DNA from: Alphaproteobacteria bacterium
Lineage (GTDB): Bacteria; Pseudomonadota; Alphaproteobacteria; Rs-D84; JAERRO01
Direction: 5' to 3'
Length of the DNA: 47,972 nt
NCBI GenBank assembly: GCA_016735395.1
Contig: JAERRO010000013.1
Span: forward strand, 1-47,972
Shown: positions 9,460-19,702 of the stretch, piece after piece
Layout: each line of letters begins with the position of its first letter
Numbering within the stretch: position 1 is the stretch's first letter
The notes under the pieces: model-generated
What the model was told of the DNA's origin: nothing
The model's input: only the letters and a program-made list of their open reading frames with translations
Database searches by the model: none
Translations under genes and position numbers: made by a program

Positions 9460-12103
9460 TTTTTGCCGTCCGCAAACTCACTTTAGGGGGTAATATTTTT
9501 TCTAATTTATCTATGATGAGTTGTTTATCTTTTGAGTTCCACCTCACATCTTCCAGAACTGAAAATATCAACTTTAGGCTAATAGATTTTTTTTGATTAT
9601 CGAAACTGAACTCTTCTAACAAGAAGAAATCTACGAGTTTAAAGCCATCAAAAATCAAGTCGTCTTTGAACGATTTTAGAAAAGTATCTGCCTGCATTTC
9701 TAGAGGGATTAACAGAGATATCTCAAATTCTCTAAAGACTTCACCTGCTCCTAGAATTGAAAAGTCTCCGTCAGATTTTAAATTATTTTGTAGTTTCTGT
9801 AGCTCGGTTATATCTAACTCTAGAAGATTATACCGAATATCTTTACTCCACCCCGCCGTTAAATTGAATGGGTTAAGTTCTGCTATCCGTCCAATTTTCG
9901 TATCATTGTAGAACAGTTCGAAGGATCTATTTGGATGCAAAAATTCGTTATGTACGGTTAAGTCAAACCTAATATTATTTTTATCTAAAGAAAAAGACGA
10001 CAGTATATTTTCTAATTCTAGTTTTAAATCAAACAGATCTATTACTCTAGTGTTGGCGAGTATATTTTCAGTTTTAACTTTACCGAAGCTAGCGAGACCT
10101 AAATATGTAGGTTCAAGTCTACTTTGATTTTGTTCATCTATGCCTTTAAATACTTTGGCGACTTCAAATATTTTAGAACTATTTACACCTTTTTTTATCA
10201 GTCGATCTATCTGTTTAGTCAAAGACACGAATAGATTATCTCTCAAAAAATTCTGTTCGGAGTGCAAAGCATTTAGGACATTTACAGGAGATTTCTCACT
10301 AGTAAAAACCAAAGAATATGTTTCTATAAATCCTCTTATTGCGAGTAGATCTTTCAACTTTTGTTCTACTACGAAACTTCGTTCACATGTATCCTCGAAA
10401 TTATGTAGAACCGAAGGCAACCGATTAAAATCGTCAGATACCTTTTCAATCTTCAGGTTAAAATCATCGTCGTCCTCGTCAAATTCTATTAAAAATCTTA
10501 TGATATCGGATACGATGTCTTCGACCACGATTAAGTCGAATCTGTGAGATGGGGTATAACATTTATCACCTACAATACGGTATCCTAAAGTCGTTAAAAC
10601 ATCTTCGACAACTTTACTAGAATTTTGTTTTAATGTCATTTTGGCGAGTAATTTTTCTATATTATCTAGAGAAAACATCTCTTGATTTATAGAAGAAAAG
10701 TCATCTATTTTGTTGTCTACATCCTTGACGAAAACAGGCTTTATCTTTTCAGACATCTGTTCTGGCATTAGCACCTTTTTAAATAACTCTACGATTATCG
10801 CCTCAATATTTACAGACACATTGAAGTCTACACCTCGTTCGAATCTAAATCCGGCTTCAGATATAACATTAAGTTCGTTCTTATTTATTCTAATATATTC
10901 CGGTTCGAACCAGGCGATCTCTAACACAATGTTTGCCGTTTTGTCGTCTACGGCAGACGATTTTCCACCGATTATTCCAGGGATAGCCAAAATTTTTTCA
11001 TCATCTACAGATACAAAAGTGCTGGCTTTTATGTCTAATTTGTTATTTCCTATGGAGGTAAATTCTTCACTAACTTTTTTACAGTTATCAAAATTCCGAA
11101 CAGAAATTTTATTACCTACGATGGAGTCCGAGTCGAATGTATGTATTGGGGTTCCAAAAAACAGCATAACTAGGTTAGTCAAATTTACTATATTATTTTG
11201 GTCTTTCATTCCGCAAAGTTCTACAAATTGTCTAACTAGAAAATTTGTTTGTTTGCTACCTCGCACACCGTTTAGTTGATAGAGAGAAAAAAATCTAGTT
11301 CCTGAGGCGGGAGAATTTTTAGAATAAAGTTCATCATTAAGTCCTTCTAAATTTACATCGGAGATCGTCTCTACGATATCTACACATATTTTAGAGTTGA
11401 CACTTTTGACATCGTCCGATCTACTATCTGTCCATAGTTTTATAAAATCGTCTTGCCAGAAATTATTTTTTAAGAAGTAGTTTTCGCGGTTAATATCTAG
11501 AGAAAACTCGAATCTCTTTTTGTATCCTGAAGCGATTAGCTCCCGCAAAATTCCTACTATAGAAAGTGCATCTCCACGATTAGGAGTTACATCGATTTCC
11601 ACTGGTGCAACTTTAGCCAGATACTTATCGACAGGTTTTCCTATGTCATCGTCATTACATAACGGCAGTTCTATGATGCCAGAGGTCGTCCCTAGATTAA
11701 GTTCATCTAGGCTACAAATCATACCGTTAGATTCCGTGTCTCTAATAGATACCTTTTCAATTTTCATTTTCGATTTAGGGATGACGGCTCCTATTAAGGC
11801 GACGACCACGAATATATTTTCTCTAGCATTATCTGCTCCGCAAACTATCTGTTGAGTTGTACTACCTGTATCCACCTCTAATATCTGTAATTTATCTGCA
11901 TTATGGTGAGGCACGGCGGAGACTATTTTCCCGACTTTAAAAAGGTCGAAGGTCTCACATTTAGAAAAATTTATAACGGGTTTTATCCATTGTTCGACTT
12001 CAAATCCTCGCCGACTAATGAGAGCTTCTAGCTCGTAAAAATCTTGATAAGAGTTTAATTTTAGATCTACATAGTGATCCAAAATATCTAGAAACAGTTT
12101 CAC
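9446..12103 (-). CDS. pheT: Phenylalanine--tRNA ligase beta subunit
   Basis: tRNA-binding domain (KVGKIVSAVPHHNADKLQILEVDTG), VTPNRGDALSIVGILREL, IPGIIGGKSSAV; follows pheS. Confidence 0.95.
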   Translation of the reverse strand: MKLFLDILDHYVDLKLNSYQDFYELEALISRRGFEVEQWIKPVINFSKCETFDLFKVGKIVSAVPHHNADKLQILEVDTGSTTQQIVCGADNARENIFVVVALIGAVIPKSKMKIEKVSIRDTESNGMICSLDELNLGTTSGIIELPLCNDDDIGKPVDKYLAKVAPVEIDVTPNRGDALSIVGILRELIASGYKKRFEFSLDINRENYFLKNNFWQDDFIKLWTDSRSDDVKSVNSKICVDIVETISDVNLEGLNDELYSKNSPASGTRFFSLYQLNGVRGSKQTNFLVRQFVELCGMKDQNNIVNLTNLVMLFFGTPIHTFDSDSIVGNKISVRNFDNCKKVSEEFTSIGNNKLDIKASTFVSVDDEKILAIPGIIGGKSSAVDDKTANIVLEIAWFEPEYIRINKNELNVISEAGFRFERGVDFNVSVNIEAIIVELFKKVLMPEQMSEKIKPVFVKDVDNKIDDFSSINQEMFSLDNIEKLLAKMTLKQNSSKVVEDVLTTLGYRIVGDKCYTPSHRFDLIVVEDIVSDIIRFLIEFDEDDDDFNLKIEKVSDDFNRLPSVLHNFEDTCERSFVVEQKLKDLLAIRGFIETYSLVFTSEKSPVNVLNALHSEQNFLRDNLFVSLTKQIDRLIKKGVNSSKIFEVAKVFKGIDEQNQSRLEPTYLGLASFGKVKTENILANTRVIDLFDLKLELENILSSFSLDKNNIRFDLTVHNEFLHPNRSFELFYNDTKIGRIAELNPFNLTAGWSKDIRYNLLELDITELQKLQNNLKSDGDFSILGAGEVFREFEISLLIPLEMQADTFLKSFKDDLIFDGFKLVDFFLLEEFSFDNQKKSISLKLIFSVLEDVRWNSKDKQLIIDKLEKILPPKVSLRTAKNGDK

Positions 12104-13206
12104 GATCTACACCTTTTTCGTCTATCCAGATTAACAGGATAAGATCCAAAATTTCCATTAAAATTTTGCGAAGGTCGAAACAGTTCTCTTATGTCTGTAA
12201 TATTGTACTTTATCATCATCAGTCTTTCTATACCCATACCAAAAGCAAAGCCCTTGACCTTCTCAGGATCTAGTCCGGCATTTTTGATAACATTAGGATG
12301 TACCATTCCCATACCGAGAATCTCGAACCAGTTATCTTCTATATCAAAGTTCCAACTTCCGTCCTTCGGAGTAGCATTTATATCGACTTCAAAAGAAGGC
12401 GAAGTGAATGGGAAATAGCTAGCTCTAAATCTAAACTTGATATCGTCATTTTGGAAGAAGCCGTGTATAAATTGTTTTACGGCTAGTTTAAGGCTATATA
12501 AATTTATATCTACCCCGAGGACTAGTCCTTCGACTTGATTAAACATAGGCGAGTGAGTCGAGTCGCTTTCATTTCTAAAAGTTGCACCAGGGGCGAATAT
12601 TTTGAGAGAGTGGGAGCCGGAGTATAATTGTTTTTTCTGTTTATCGTCTAATTGTTGCATTATGTGAATTTGAGTACTCGAAGTATGAGTCCGGAGGACC
12701 CGTCTCTCTTGAAGATTATCTACAGGTGCGACGAAAAAAGTATCATGCATAGATCTAGCGGGATGCGATTTAGAAAAGTTTAAAGCCTCAAAATTATAAA
12801 AATCTGTCTCAATTAGCGAAGACTGTTTATAGTGGTATCCTAGAGAAGAAAGCAATTTATATATTTCTCTAAACCCTCTAGTAGTAGGATGAAGATTTTT
12901 TATTTTGTCCACATTTTCTATGGGCAAAGTTATGTCTATTCTATCGTCTGTCAGAAATTGTCGTTCTTCTATATTTTTGATATTAAGTTGTTTTTCTTTA
13001 AATTCTGCGAGGATACTTTTTTCTAGTTCTCCTACTTGCATACCTACAGATCTTTTATCTTGAGGGCTGGCAGATTTTATTAAATCTCTCATAGGTCTCA
13101 AAACATCTACTTGCATTATTTTAGAGATACTCTCTAGATCCTTCGTAGAATTGGAACCTTCTAAATTAAGTTCTATCCATTTTTGTTTTAAGGCATCTAG
13201 GGTCAT
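12100..13206 (-). CDS. pheS: Phenylalanine--tRNA ligase alpha subunit
   Basis: ARSMHDTFFV, LRTHTSSTQIHIM, GATFRNESDSTHSPMFNQVEGLV, EILGMGMVHPNV, FGMGIERLMMIKYNITDIRELF. Confidence 0.96.
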   Translation of the reverse strand: MTLDALKQKWIELNLEGSNSTKDLESISKIMQVDVLRPMRDLIKSASPQDKRSVGMQVGELEKSILAEFKEKQLNIKNIEERQFLTDDRIDITLPIENVDKIKNLHPTTRGFREIYKLLSSLGYHYKQSSLIETDFYNFEALNFSKSHPARSMHDTFFVAPVDNLQERRVLRTHTSSTQIHIMQQLDDKQKKQLYSGSHSLKIFAPGATFRNESDSTHSPMFNQVEGLVLGVDINLYSLKLAVKQFIHGFFQNDDIKFRFRASYFPFTSPSFEVDINATPKDGSWNFDIEDNWFEILGMGMVHPNVIKNAGLDPEKVKGFAFGMGIERLMMIKYNITDIRELFRPSQNFNGNFGSYPVNLDRRKRCRS

Positions 13207-13226
13207 AGAAGATACTCTAACTATAA

Positions 13227-13601
13227 TTAATTTTTACTATTTTTGTTATCTATAGCATCTTTAGATATTTGCACAATTTGTTTCATAGAATCGTCATCAT
13301 CAAAAGCTAATTGCGACAAAATTTTTCTATCTAGATCTACATTTGCGAGTTTCAGTCCGTGAATAAATTGAGAATAAGTTAATCCCATAGGTCTAACATA
13401 AGCATTTATCCTTTGAATCCATAGTGCTCTAAAGTCTCTTCTGTTGTTTCGTCTATCTCTGTAAGCATATAGCAAAGCTTTTTCGACTTTTTGTTTAGCT
13501 ACAGTGAACACATTTTTATTTCTACCTCTGTACCCTTTGGCAAGTTTGATAATTTTTTTATGTCTAGCGTTGGTAGTAGTACCTCTTTTAACTCTTGTCA
13601 T
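13227..13601 (-). CDS. rplT: 50S ribosomal protein L20
   Basis: [46 protein letters not shown]. Confidence 0.96.
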   Translation of the reverse strand: MTRVKRGTTTNARHKKIIKLAKGYRGRNKNVFTVAKQKVEKALLYAYRDRRNNRRDFRALWIQRINAYVRPMGLTYSQFIHGLKLANVDLDRKILSQLAFDDDDSMKQIVQISKDAIDNKNSKN

Positions 13602-13631
13602 ATAAGTTCCTTTTCATATATATTTATTAGA

Positions 13632-13859
13632 TTAAGATAAACCGTAGGGGATAATATCTTTAATTTTTTTACGATTAGATTTAGAAAGATATTTGACTTT
13701 TCTACCGGCGACATTGGCCCGTTTAGAGTGTTTAGTCTTCATGTGAGTCATACCTGTGGTACCGGTTTTAATCAGTCCTGAAGCTGTAATACGGAATCGT
13801 TTTTTTAAAGTAGACTTCGTCTTGAGCTTTTGCGAAGCTCTATTTTTTTTGATGGGCAT
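13632..13859 (-). CDS. rpmI: 50S ribosomal protein L35
   Basis: MPIKKNRASQKLKTKSTLKKRFRITASGLIK; start re-assigned from the listed ORF (13889) to the internal ATG preceded by AAAGGATT. Confidence 0.9.
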   Translation of the reverse strand: MPIKKNRASQKLKTKSTLKKRFRITASGLIKTGTTGMTHMKTKHSKRANVAGRKVKYLSKSNRKKIKDIIPYGLS

Positions 13860-14035
13860 TTTGAATCCTTTAGATAGATAGCGACACAAGTCGCGGTATA
13901 AATTTAAGCAAGCTACAAGGTATACCCTACCGTGTTAGCATTACATAAATATAATTATAGGACAGAGCTATTCAAAAATCAAGTAGTAGACACGAAACTT
14001 TTTGATTTTATTTACAAAATACAGTATATTATGGT

Positions 14036-16201
14036 ATGATAATGAATAAATTTACTGAACCGTTTTTTAAACAGGGAGACCTGGTTAAAAGTGCAAAATC
14101 GATATTTAGGATAACTCAAAAGTTATATTTATTTATCTATCAGATGAATTTGGTACTATTTTCATTATGCATAGTACTATTTTTTTATATATACCTATTA
14201 AAAAACGGTTGGGGCGGAGGCTCCAGACTATATATAGAATTACAGCTAGCTCTTATAATAGAGACTAGAGGGCTATCGTTAGTCAGTATGTTTATAGATT
14301 TATTGGTACAAATTTTCAACATACACACGGTACATTGGGGGCACGGGCTATTTTTATTACCTATACTTACGAGTTATTATCTACAAAAATCGATATTAAG
14401 GTTAAATCCATATAAAGACATTGCAGTTGGGGGCGATATAAAAGATACCGCCTTTGGGGCATCTATAAAGGCGAGAGCATTAGACATACAAAAAATAGGC
14501 GGAAATCTATTTAAGGGCACTGTAATCGTATTAGGCAAATTCAAGGGGAAGTTTTTAAAAATGAACGAGACTCTATCGGTTCTAGCGGTAGCTCCTCCAG
14601 GAACAGGTAAAACGACTGCTATAGTCGTCCCTACGATATTTGAGTGTGATGAAATGAGTATGGTTATAAATGATCCAAAGCCCGAGTTATGTTTTACTAC
14701 GAGCGGTTACAGATCTACTATAGGTCCAGTATTTATATTAAATTGGGGTTCTCAAAACGATGTACCTAATAATGTGTATTACCCTAGTTGGAATCCGTTA
14801 TCACCTAGTCAGATACCGCAGAATGTAGCGGACAGAGATCTATATATAGGTACGATAGTCAAGATATTGATACCGATAAATTCTGGAACCTCAGACACCT
14901 ATTGGCAGGAGTCTGGTCGTTCTGCTCTAGGTGCATTTTTACATTTTATGGTTTCTAAGTGCGAGCGAGCGACTGCGAACGATTATTTCTATAATAAATT
15001 GGCAAGCGGTGTGTTAGAAGAGATAGATATATTAACATTGAAGCAGTATTATATGGAGATGGAAGATATAAATGCTACGACGGCGATATACATATTGGAG
15101 AACGGAGATCTAAACAAAGACAATTATGTCCCTATAGGAAGTTGGAAGACTATACCTAAAGATTGGCGAGGCAAAGAGGCATCTATACCGATGTTATTAG
15201 ATTGGTATTCTATATTGAATATGACGATACATAAAGAGATAGAGGACAAGCGTGCTATGGGTGATACGGCCTTCTACGATGATCTAGAGCAGATGATAAA
15301 GGCTATGTTGCAAGAAGGTCGTGAGTTCGGGTATAATAGACGGGTTATTCTAGATATGAACAGACTATTAACCGCCGCTGGAAAAGAGAGAGCTAGTATA
15401 TTATCTGTTATGTTAAATGCCATAGAAATATTTTCTAACCAAGCTGTTAGGAACAGGACTTCTCACTCTGACTTTACGATGTTAGATTTGCGAGGAATGA
15501 TAGATCCTAAAGACGGGAAATTCAAACCTGTAACGGTATATTTGAGTATCAATCAAGCGGATGCATTAGCTTTGTACCCAATTTCAGCGATGTTCATAGA
15601 CATTATGAACAAATTTTTGCTATCGAGATTACCAGGTGCCGAGCATAACGGGAAGAAAATAGGACCTTACCCGATTATCTTTGTATTAGACGAGTTTCCA
15701 CAAATGCCTGCACTAGAGACAGTGATACAAGGGCCCGCTTTAGGTCGAGGGCAGAAGATATCGTATCTATTGATAGCTCAAGATCTACAACAGATAGCCC
15801 ATAAATATAGTGAAAATGAGGCAAACACATTGATGTCTACGACGGCTTGTAAAATAATTCTAACTCAAAACAATTTTCAAACTGCTCAGACATTTTCACA
15901 AATGATGGGAACTTTTAAGACGAAAGAGCTAAAAGACTTTAGAAAATACAAGATAGAATCTGGAGATGATAGGAGTTTATATAGTCCTCAAGATCTTATG
16001 GAATTACCGAGCGGGAAACAGGTAATTATATACCAAAATGCTATTAAACGACCCATAGAAGCCGATGCACCGACTTGGTTTAAAGATAAGGGTATGATAA
16101 AAAAGTCTAAAATACCGTCTGCCCCTCCTATCCCAGAATATCTAATTGAAAATCATAAGGCAAATATGCCTCCCCCTCCTCCAAAATTAGTAGTAGAATA
16201 A
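14036..16201 (+). CDS. virD4: Type IV secretion coupling protein VirD4/TraG
   Basis: Two N-terminal TM segments, Walker A VAPPGTGKTTAIVVPT, VINDPKPELC, Walker B-like PIIFVLDEFPQMP, LLIAQDLQQI. Confidence 0.93.
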   Translation: MIMNKFTEPFFKQGDLVKSAKSIFRITQKLYLFIYQMNLVLFSLCIVLFFYIYLLKNGWGGGSRLYIELQLALIIETRGLSLVSMFIDLLVQIFNIHTVHWGHGLFLLPILTSYYLQKSILRLNPYKDIAVGGDIKDTAFGASIKARALDIQKIGGNLFKGTVIVLGKFKGKFLKMNETLSVLAVAPPGTGKTTAIVVPTIFECDEMSMVINDPKPELCFTTSGYRSTIGPVFILNWGSQNDVPNNVYYPSWNPLSPSQIPQNVADRDLYIGTIVKILIPINSGTSDTYWQESGRSALGAFLHFMVSKCERATANDYFYNKLASGVLEEIDILTLKQYYMEMEDINATTAIYILENGDLNKDNYVPIGSWKTIPKDWRGKEASIPMLLDWYSILNMTIHKEIEDKRAMGDTAFYDDLEQMIKAMLQEGREFGYNRRVILDMNRLLTAAGKERASILSVMLNAIEIFSNQAVRNRTSHSDFTMLDLRGMIDPKDGKFKPVTVYLSINQADALALYPISAMFIDIMNKFLLSRLPGAEHNGKKIGPYPIIFVLDEFPQMPALETVIQGPALGRGQKISYLLIAQDLQQIAHKYSENEANTLMSTTACKIILTQNNFQTAQTFSQMMGTFKTKELKDFRKYKIESGDDRSLYSPQDLMELPSGKQVIIYQNAIKRPIEADAPTWFKDKGMIKKSKIPSAPPIPEYLIENHKANMPPPPPKLVVE

Positions 16202-16274
16202 AAAACTTCAAATTTGACTTCTATTTTATACTAGTTATATTGATACTAAATCTATAAAACGGAGGAATTTATAA

Positions 16275-16682
16275 ATGATTAAAACAGGATTTACATGTAG
16301 TGCCTTTGATCTTTTACATTGCGGTCATATTATAATGTTAAAAGAGGCGAAAGAATATTGCGATTACTTAATAGCTGGTCTTCAGGTAGATCCATCTTTA
16401 GACAGAGATGAAAAGAACAAACCTCTACAGTCTATTTTTGAAAGATATACTCAACTCCAAGCGGTCAAATATGTAGATGAAATTATACCCTATGAAACTG
16501 AAAACGATCTTAAAGATATTTTGGAGTCTCGCAAAATTGATGTCAGAATATTAGGAGAAGAATACAAGGGGACAGAATTTACAGGATACGATATCTGCAA
16601 AAGAAAAGAGATAGAGCTATATTTCAACAAAAGGACCCACAGGTTCAGTACTTCTGCACTTCGAAAGTCGATGGGACGATAA
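16275..16682 (+). CDS. Glycerol-3-phosphate cytidylyltransferase-like nucleotidyltransferase (TagD family)
   Basis: GFTCSAFDLLHCGHIIMLKEAK (HxGH-type), RFSTSALRKS (ISTT-like); RBS CGGAGGAA at about 16260. Confidence 0.85.
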   Translation: MIKTGFTCSAFDLLHCGHIIMLKEAKEYCDYLIAGLQVDPSLDRDEKNKPLQSIFERYTQLQAVKYVDEIIPYETENDLKDILESRKIDVRILGEEYKGTEFTGYDICKRKEIELYFNKRTHRFSTSALRKSMGR

Positions 16683-16732
16683 CTATATAAAGTCGCTCCG
16701 ATTACGAAAAAAGTCCAAACGATAGAAAACTT

Positions 16733-16769
16733 TTAAAAATCAAAACAACTACTTCTATTATTTACTTTC
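16733..16769. repeat. 37-bp direct repeat, copy 1 (with 18003-18039)
   Basis: TTAAAAATCAAAACAACTACTTCTATTATTTACTTTC matches TTAAAAATCAAAATAACTACTCCTGTTATTTACTTTC at 34/37 positions; overlaps the tagF-like stop. Confidence 0.85.
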
Positions 16770-17990
16770 CGTTAAATATTTTGTCAGTTGTTTCAGCGGA
16801 TTATCACAGTACTCAAAAAACTTCTCACTTTTATTTATCTTCTCATTTTCTAGTTTAAATTTATTTTTAATATAGAATTTCAAAAGTTTAACAAAATCTT
16901 TATCATCGTAACATATGTTAAAAATTTTATCGTCCTCTTTCATAGCAGATTGAATCTCTTCTTCGTCTATTCCTCGATACAAGTTCAAATTTGTTCTATA
17001 AAATATGACGGGCTTTTTTAAAATCATAAAATCGAAAGTGAGGCTACTATAATCTGTTATCAGCATATCACATTTTCCGACACAGCTACCAATTTGATTG
17101 TGTCCTAGAACTTTAAAATTTTCGGGCATCTCTATCTTATTAAATTCTTGTATAAAGTCATTTCTAGCAAAAGCTCCATGATGTCTACCTATATACACAG
17201 TTATATTTTTATCTTTAACGATGGCTCGTGTATTATTTATAAAAGTTTTATAAGACTCTAGAAGTAGGCTATTATCCTCCTTTTTAAAGGTTGGAAAATA
17301 AAAGATAGAAAAATTCTCTTCTTCTGCCCCTTTTAATTTCTCTTTTTGAATCTGGAATCTAACTAACCCACATTTTATAAAATCGTCGTCATCGTATCCC
17401 CCGTATTTCTTTAACAGACCTGCCTCCATTTTATTACTAATAACGACTTTCTTAAACTTCGATTGTTCTTTATGATATATTGTCTTTATAATTTTTGTTT
17501 TAAAACAAAAGATCCCGTGCTGTAAGAAAATGATATCGACATCGGGGAGATATGACTTCAACGGAGACTCGAAAGAGGTTACTATTGCTTTAGCTTTTAA
17601 GAAATACACTGTTTTTTTTGAGAAAAATCTACTATCGTATATCAATACATCTTTTTCTTTTAATAGAGCAACTTTTTGGGGATGATTTTTGTGTATAAGA
17701 TATTTAACATCTTTCACACCTTTACTTTTTAAGTATCTAAAAAGAGGTAAAGCTTCCGAATTTTCTACTTTTCCTCTACATATATCGTCATGTAATATTA
17801 TAAATTTTTTTTCTTTTAAGAAGAACCTTATAATCATATATACGAATCTGACAATCCTTCTTTTAAGACTAACTAATTTTTTTTTAATCCTTCTTTTAAT
17901 ACTCACGAATAATCTAATTATATGTTTATTACAAAATTGCAGTACAGAGAATAAGTAAAACTTGTTTTTTTTCATATAGGTTCTTATCAA
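16758..17990 (-). CDS. CDP-glycerol glycerophosphotransferase-like (TagB/TagF family)
   Basis: FLQHGIFCFK, YIGRHHGAF, CDMLITDYSSLTFDFMILKKPVIFY, LYRGIDEEE. Confidence 0.85.
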   Translation of the reverse strand: MIRTYMKKNKFYLFSVLQFCNKHIIRLFVSIKRRIKKKLVSLKRRIVRFVYMIIRFFLKEKKFIILHDDICRGKVENSEALPLFRYLKSKGVKDVKYLIHKNHPQKVALLKEKDVLIYDSRFFSKKTVYFLKAKAIVTSFESPLKSYLPDVDIIFLQHGIFCFKTKIIKTIYHKEQSKFKKVVISNKMEAGLLKKYGGYDDDDFIKCGLVRFQIQKEKLKGAEEENFSIFYFPTFKKEDNSLLLESYKTFINNTRAIVKDKNITVYIGRHHGAFARNDFIQEFNKIEMPENFKVLGHNQIGSCVGKCDMLITDYSSLTFDFMILKKPVIFYRTNLNLYRGIDEEEIQSAMKEDDKIFNICYDDKDFVKLLKFYIKNKFKLENEKINKSEKFFEYCDNPLKQLTKYLTESK

Positions 17991-18002
17991 TTATAAATTA
18001 TA

Positions 18003-18039
18003 TTAAAAATCAAAATAACTACTCCTGTTATTTACTTTC
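18003..18039. repeat. 37-bp direct repeat, copy 2, overlapping the rplI stop
   Basis: See 16733-16769. Confidence 0.85.
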
Positions 18040-18750
18040 TTCTACAGTCATTTTATCTTCAGAACTTTCACTTTCATCGGCACCTGTTTCGCCGACAGAT
18101 TCAGCGGTCTTGTTGTCGACTTTTACAGTTTCATCGCTACTATTTTCGACTTCAATTTTTTCTTCGCAATCGACTTCTACTTCATCTTTAGATACAGTGC
18201 TTGATGTATCGGCTCTACTTTCTTCGAGGTTTGTCTTCTGTAATGCGAAAGGATTTTTTCTAAGAAGTATGATATCATTTTGAAAGGAAGCTATATAAAT
18301 TTTGACATTCATCTCTACATCCGAGTGTAATTTAATAATAGCTTGAAAGACACCGACGGCTTTAATAGGTTCTTTAATCATTATGATAGAAGGAGGTATA
18401 TCTAGACCTTTATCTGCGAAAAATGCGGAGAGATCTCTAGCGGTCACAGAACCATATAAGGCCCCAGAATCTCCACTAGCTCTAATTATGTCGACTTTAA
18501 CATTCTCGATATTATCTTGAACTTTCCTAGCAATTTGTTTCGCATTGTCGTCTTCTTTTAAGAGTTCGTCTTTTTGTTTTTCTACGGACTTTATGTTGGC
18601 AGGTGTAGCCAGAATCGCAAATCGGTTAGGAAACAAAAAGTATCTTGCATATCCTTTATTCACGAAAGCGATGTCTCCTATCTGCCCTAATTTTTTATCA
18701 GACTTTTTAAGGATAATTTTCATTTTTTTAGAGTTCTTCGCGGTTTTCAT
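18028..18750 (-). CDS. rplI: 50S ribosomal protein L9 with long acidic C-terminal extension
   Basis: MKIILKKSDKKLGQIGDIAFVNKGYARYFLFPNRFAILAT; extra Glu/Asp/Ser-rich tail beyond the normal L9 end. Confidence 0.92.
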   Translation of the reverse strand: MKTAKNSKKMKIILKKSDKKLGQIGDIAFVNKGYARYFLFPNRFAILATPANIKSVEKQKDELLKEDDNAKQIARKVQDNIENVKVDIIRASGDSGALYGSVTARDLSAFFADKGLDIPPSIIMIKEPIKAVGVFQAIIKLHSDVEMNVKIYIASFQNDIILLRKNPFALQKTNLEESRADTSSTVSKDEVEVDCEEKIEVENSSDETVKVDNKTAESVGETGADESESSEDKMTVEESK

Positions 18751-18762
18751 AGTGATTCCTTT

Positions 18763-18993
18763 TTAGTTAAGGTCATTGTTTCTGACATAAGGTATAAGCC
18801 CTAGAAACCGTGCTCTTTTTATTGCGACGGCGAGTTTTCTCTGCATTTTTGCGGAGACTCCTGAAATTCTACTAGGTGTAATTCTACCTCTTTGAGATAA
18901 AAAAGTCAGTAGTAATTCTGGATTTTTATATGTAATTTCATCACTCTTAACGGAATTAGATTTTTTTCTAAAAATAGCGGTTCTAACGACCAT
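18763..18993 (-). CDS. rpsR: 30S ribosomal protein S18
   Basis: [49 protein letters not shown]. Confidence 0.95.
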   Translation of the reverse strand: MVVRTAIFRKKSNSVKSDEITYKNPELLLTFLSQRGRITPSRISGVSAKMQRKLAVAIKRARFLGLIPYVRNNDLN

Positions 18994-19003
18994 AGGTATC
19001 TCC

Positions 19004-19363
19004 TTAGTTCTTTTTGTATCTTGGTTTATGATTTTCCTTCAATATAAGAGAAGGTTTTTGATCAAATTCTTCGACTTTTACGAGCATAGATCGTAGCACA
19101 TCTGTATCGAGGTTCATCCGTCTTTCGAGTTCCGGGATAACCGTTTGATTTATAGAAATTTGCAATAGAAAAAAGACGGCTTTTTTATTTTTACGGATAG
19201 GGTAAGCTAAAACTCTGTTTCCCCAGGCCTCTTGCTTTACTATTCTAAACTCTTTCGAGCTTTTGTCTCCGACAATAATAGAGTTATATTTTTCGATAAG
19301 TTCTGTAGATTGAGTATCGGATAGCTCGGGTCTCAAGACAAGAACTAATTCATAAAAAGCCAT
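19004..19363 (-). CDS. rpsF: 30S ribosomal protein S6
   Basis: [46 protein letters not shown]. Confidence 0.94.
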   Translation of the reverse strand: MAFYELVLVLRPELSDTQSTELIEKYNSIIVGDKSSKEFRIVKQEAWGNRVLAYPIRKNKKAVFFLLQISINQTVIPELERRMNLDTDVLRSMLVKVEEFDQKPSLILKENHKPRYKKN

Positions 19364-19482
19364 AAAATCTCCTATGGTGCATTCTCCGATAGCAGATCTA
19401 TCAGAAGGGATTTAAAAATAGTATCGTAAAAACTCTCTAAAGTCAAGTCAAAAAAACTCTATTGACTACAAAAATATATTGA

Positions 19483-19512
19483 TTGACATTTGCCATAATA
19501 CGAAACTATACT
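19483..19512 (+). promoter_or_regulatory. Putative sigma70 promoter for the virB7/virB8-like operon
   Basis: TTGACA, 18-nt spacer, TATACT, 24 nt upstream of the lipoprotein ATG. Confidence 0.6.
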
Positions 19513-19535
19513 AGACAAGTATAAAAGGAGAAACG

Positions 19536-19685
19536 ATGGTAAAAGAAATATTTGTCGGATTATTTTTATTAGCAGGTCTATCTAGTTGTCAAAGCACATA
19601 TTCTAGAGACCCTGTAGATACCAGAACTGTAACTGGAGGTTTATCGCAATCTCCATGTGCTTGTCTGTTGATACCCCAAGGTTAA
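19536..19685 (+). CDS. 49-aa lipoprotein, VirB7-like (absent from the ORF track)
   Basis: ATG with AAAGGAG RBS; MVKEIFVGLFLLAGLSSCQSTYSRDPVDTRTVTGGLSQSPCACLLIPQG*; lipobox LSSC; directly before VirB8-like ORFs. Confidence 0.7.
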   Translation: MVKEIFVGLFLLAGLSSCQSTYSRDPVDTRTVTGGLSQSPCACLLIPQG

Positions 19686-19702
19686 CCCTGTAGGAGTATA
19701 AT

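Noticed and set aside
10710-11279. 189-aa plus-strand ORF
   Set aside because: Antisense within pheT, whose protein sequence is clearly recognisable.
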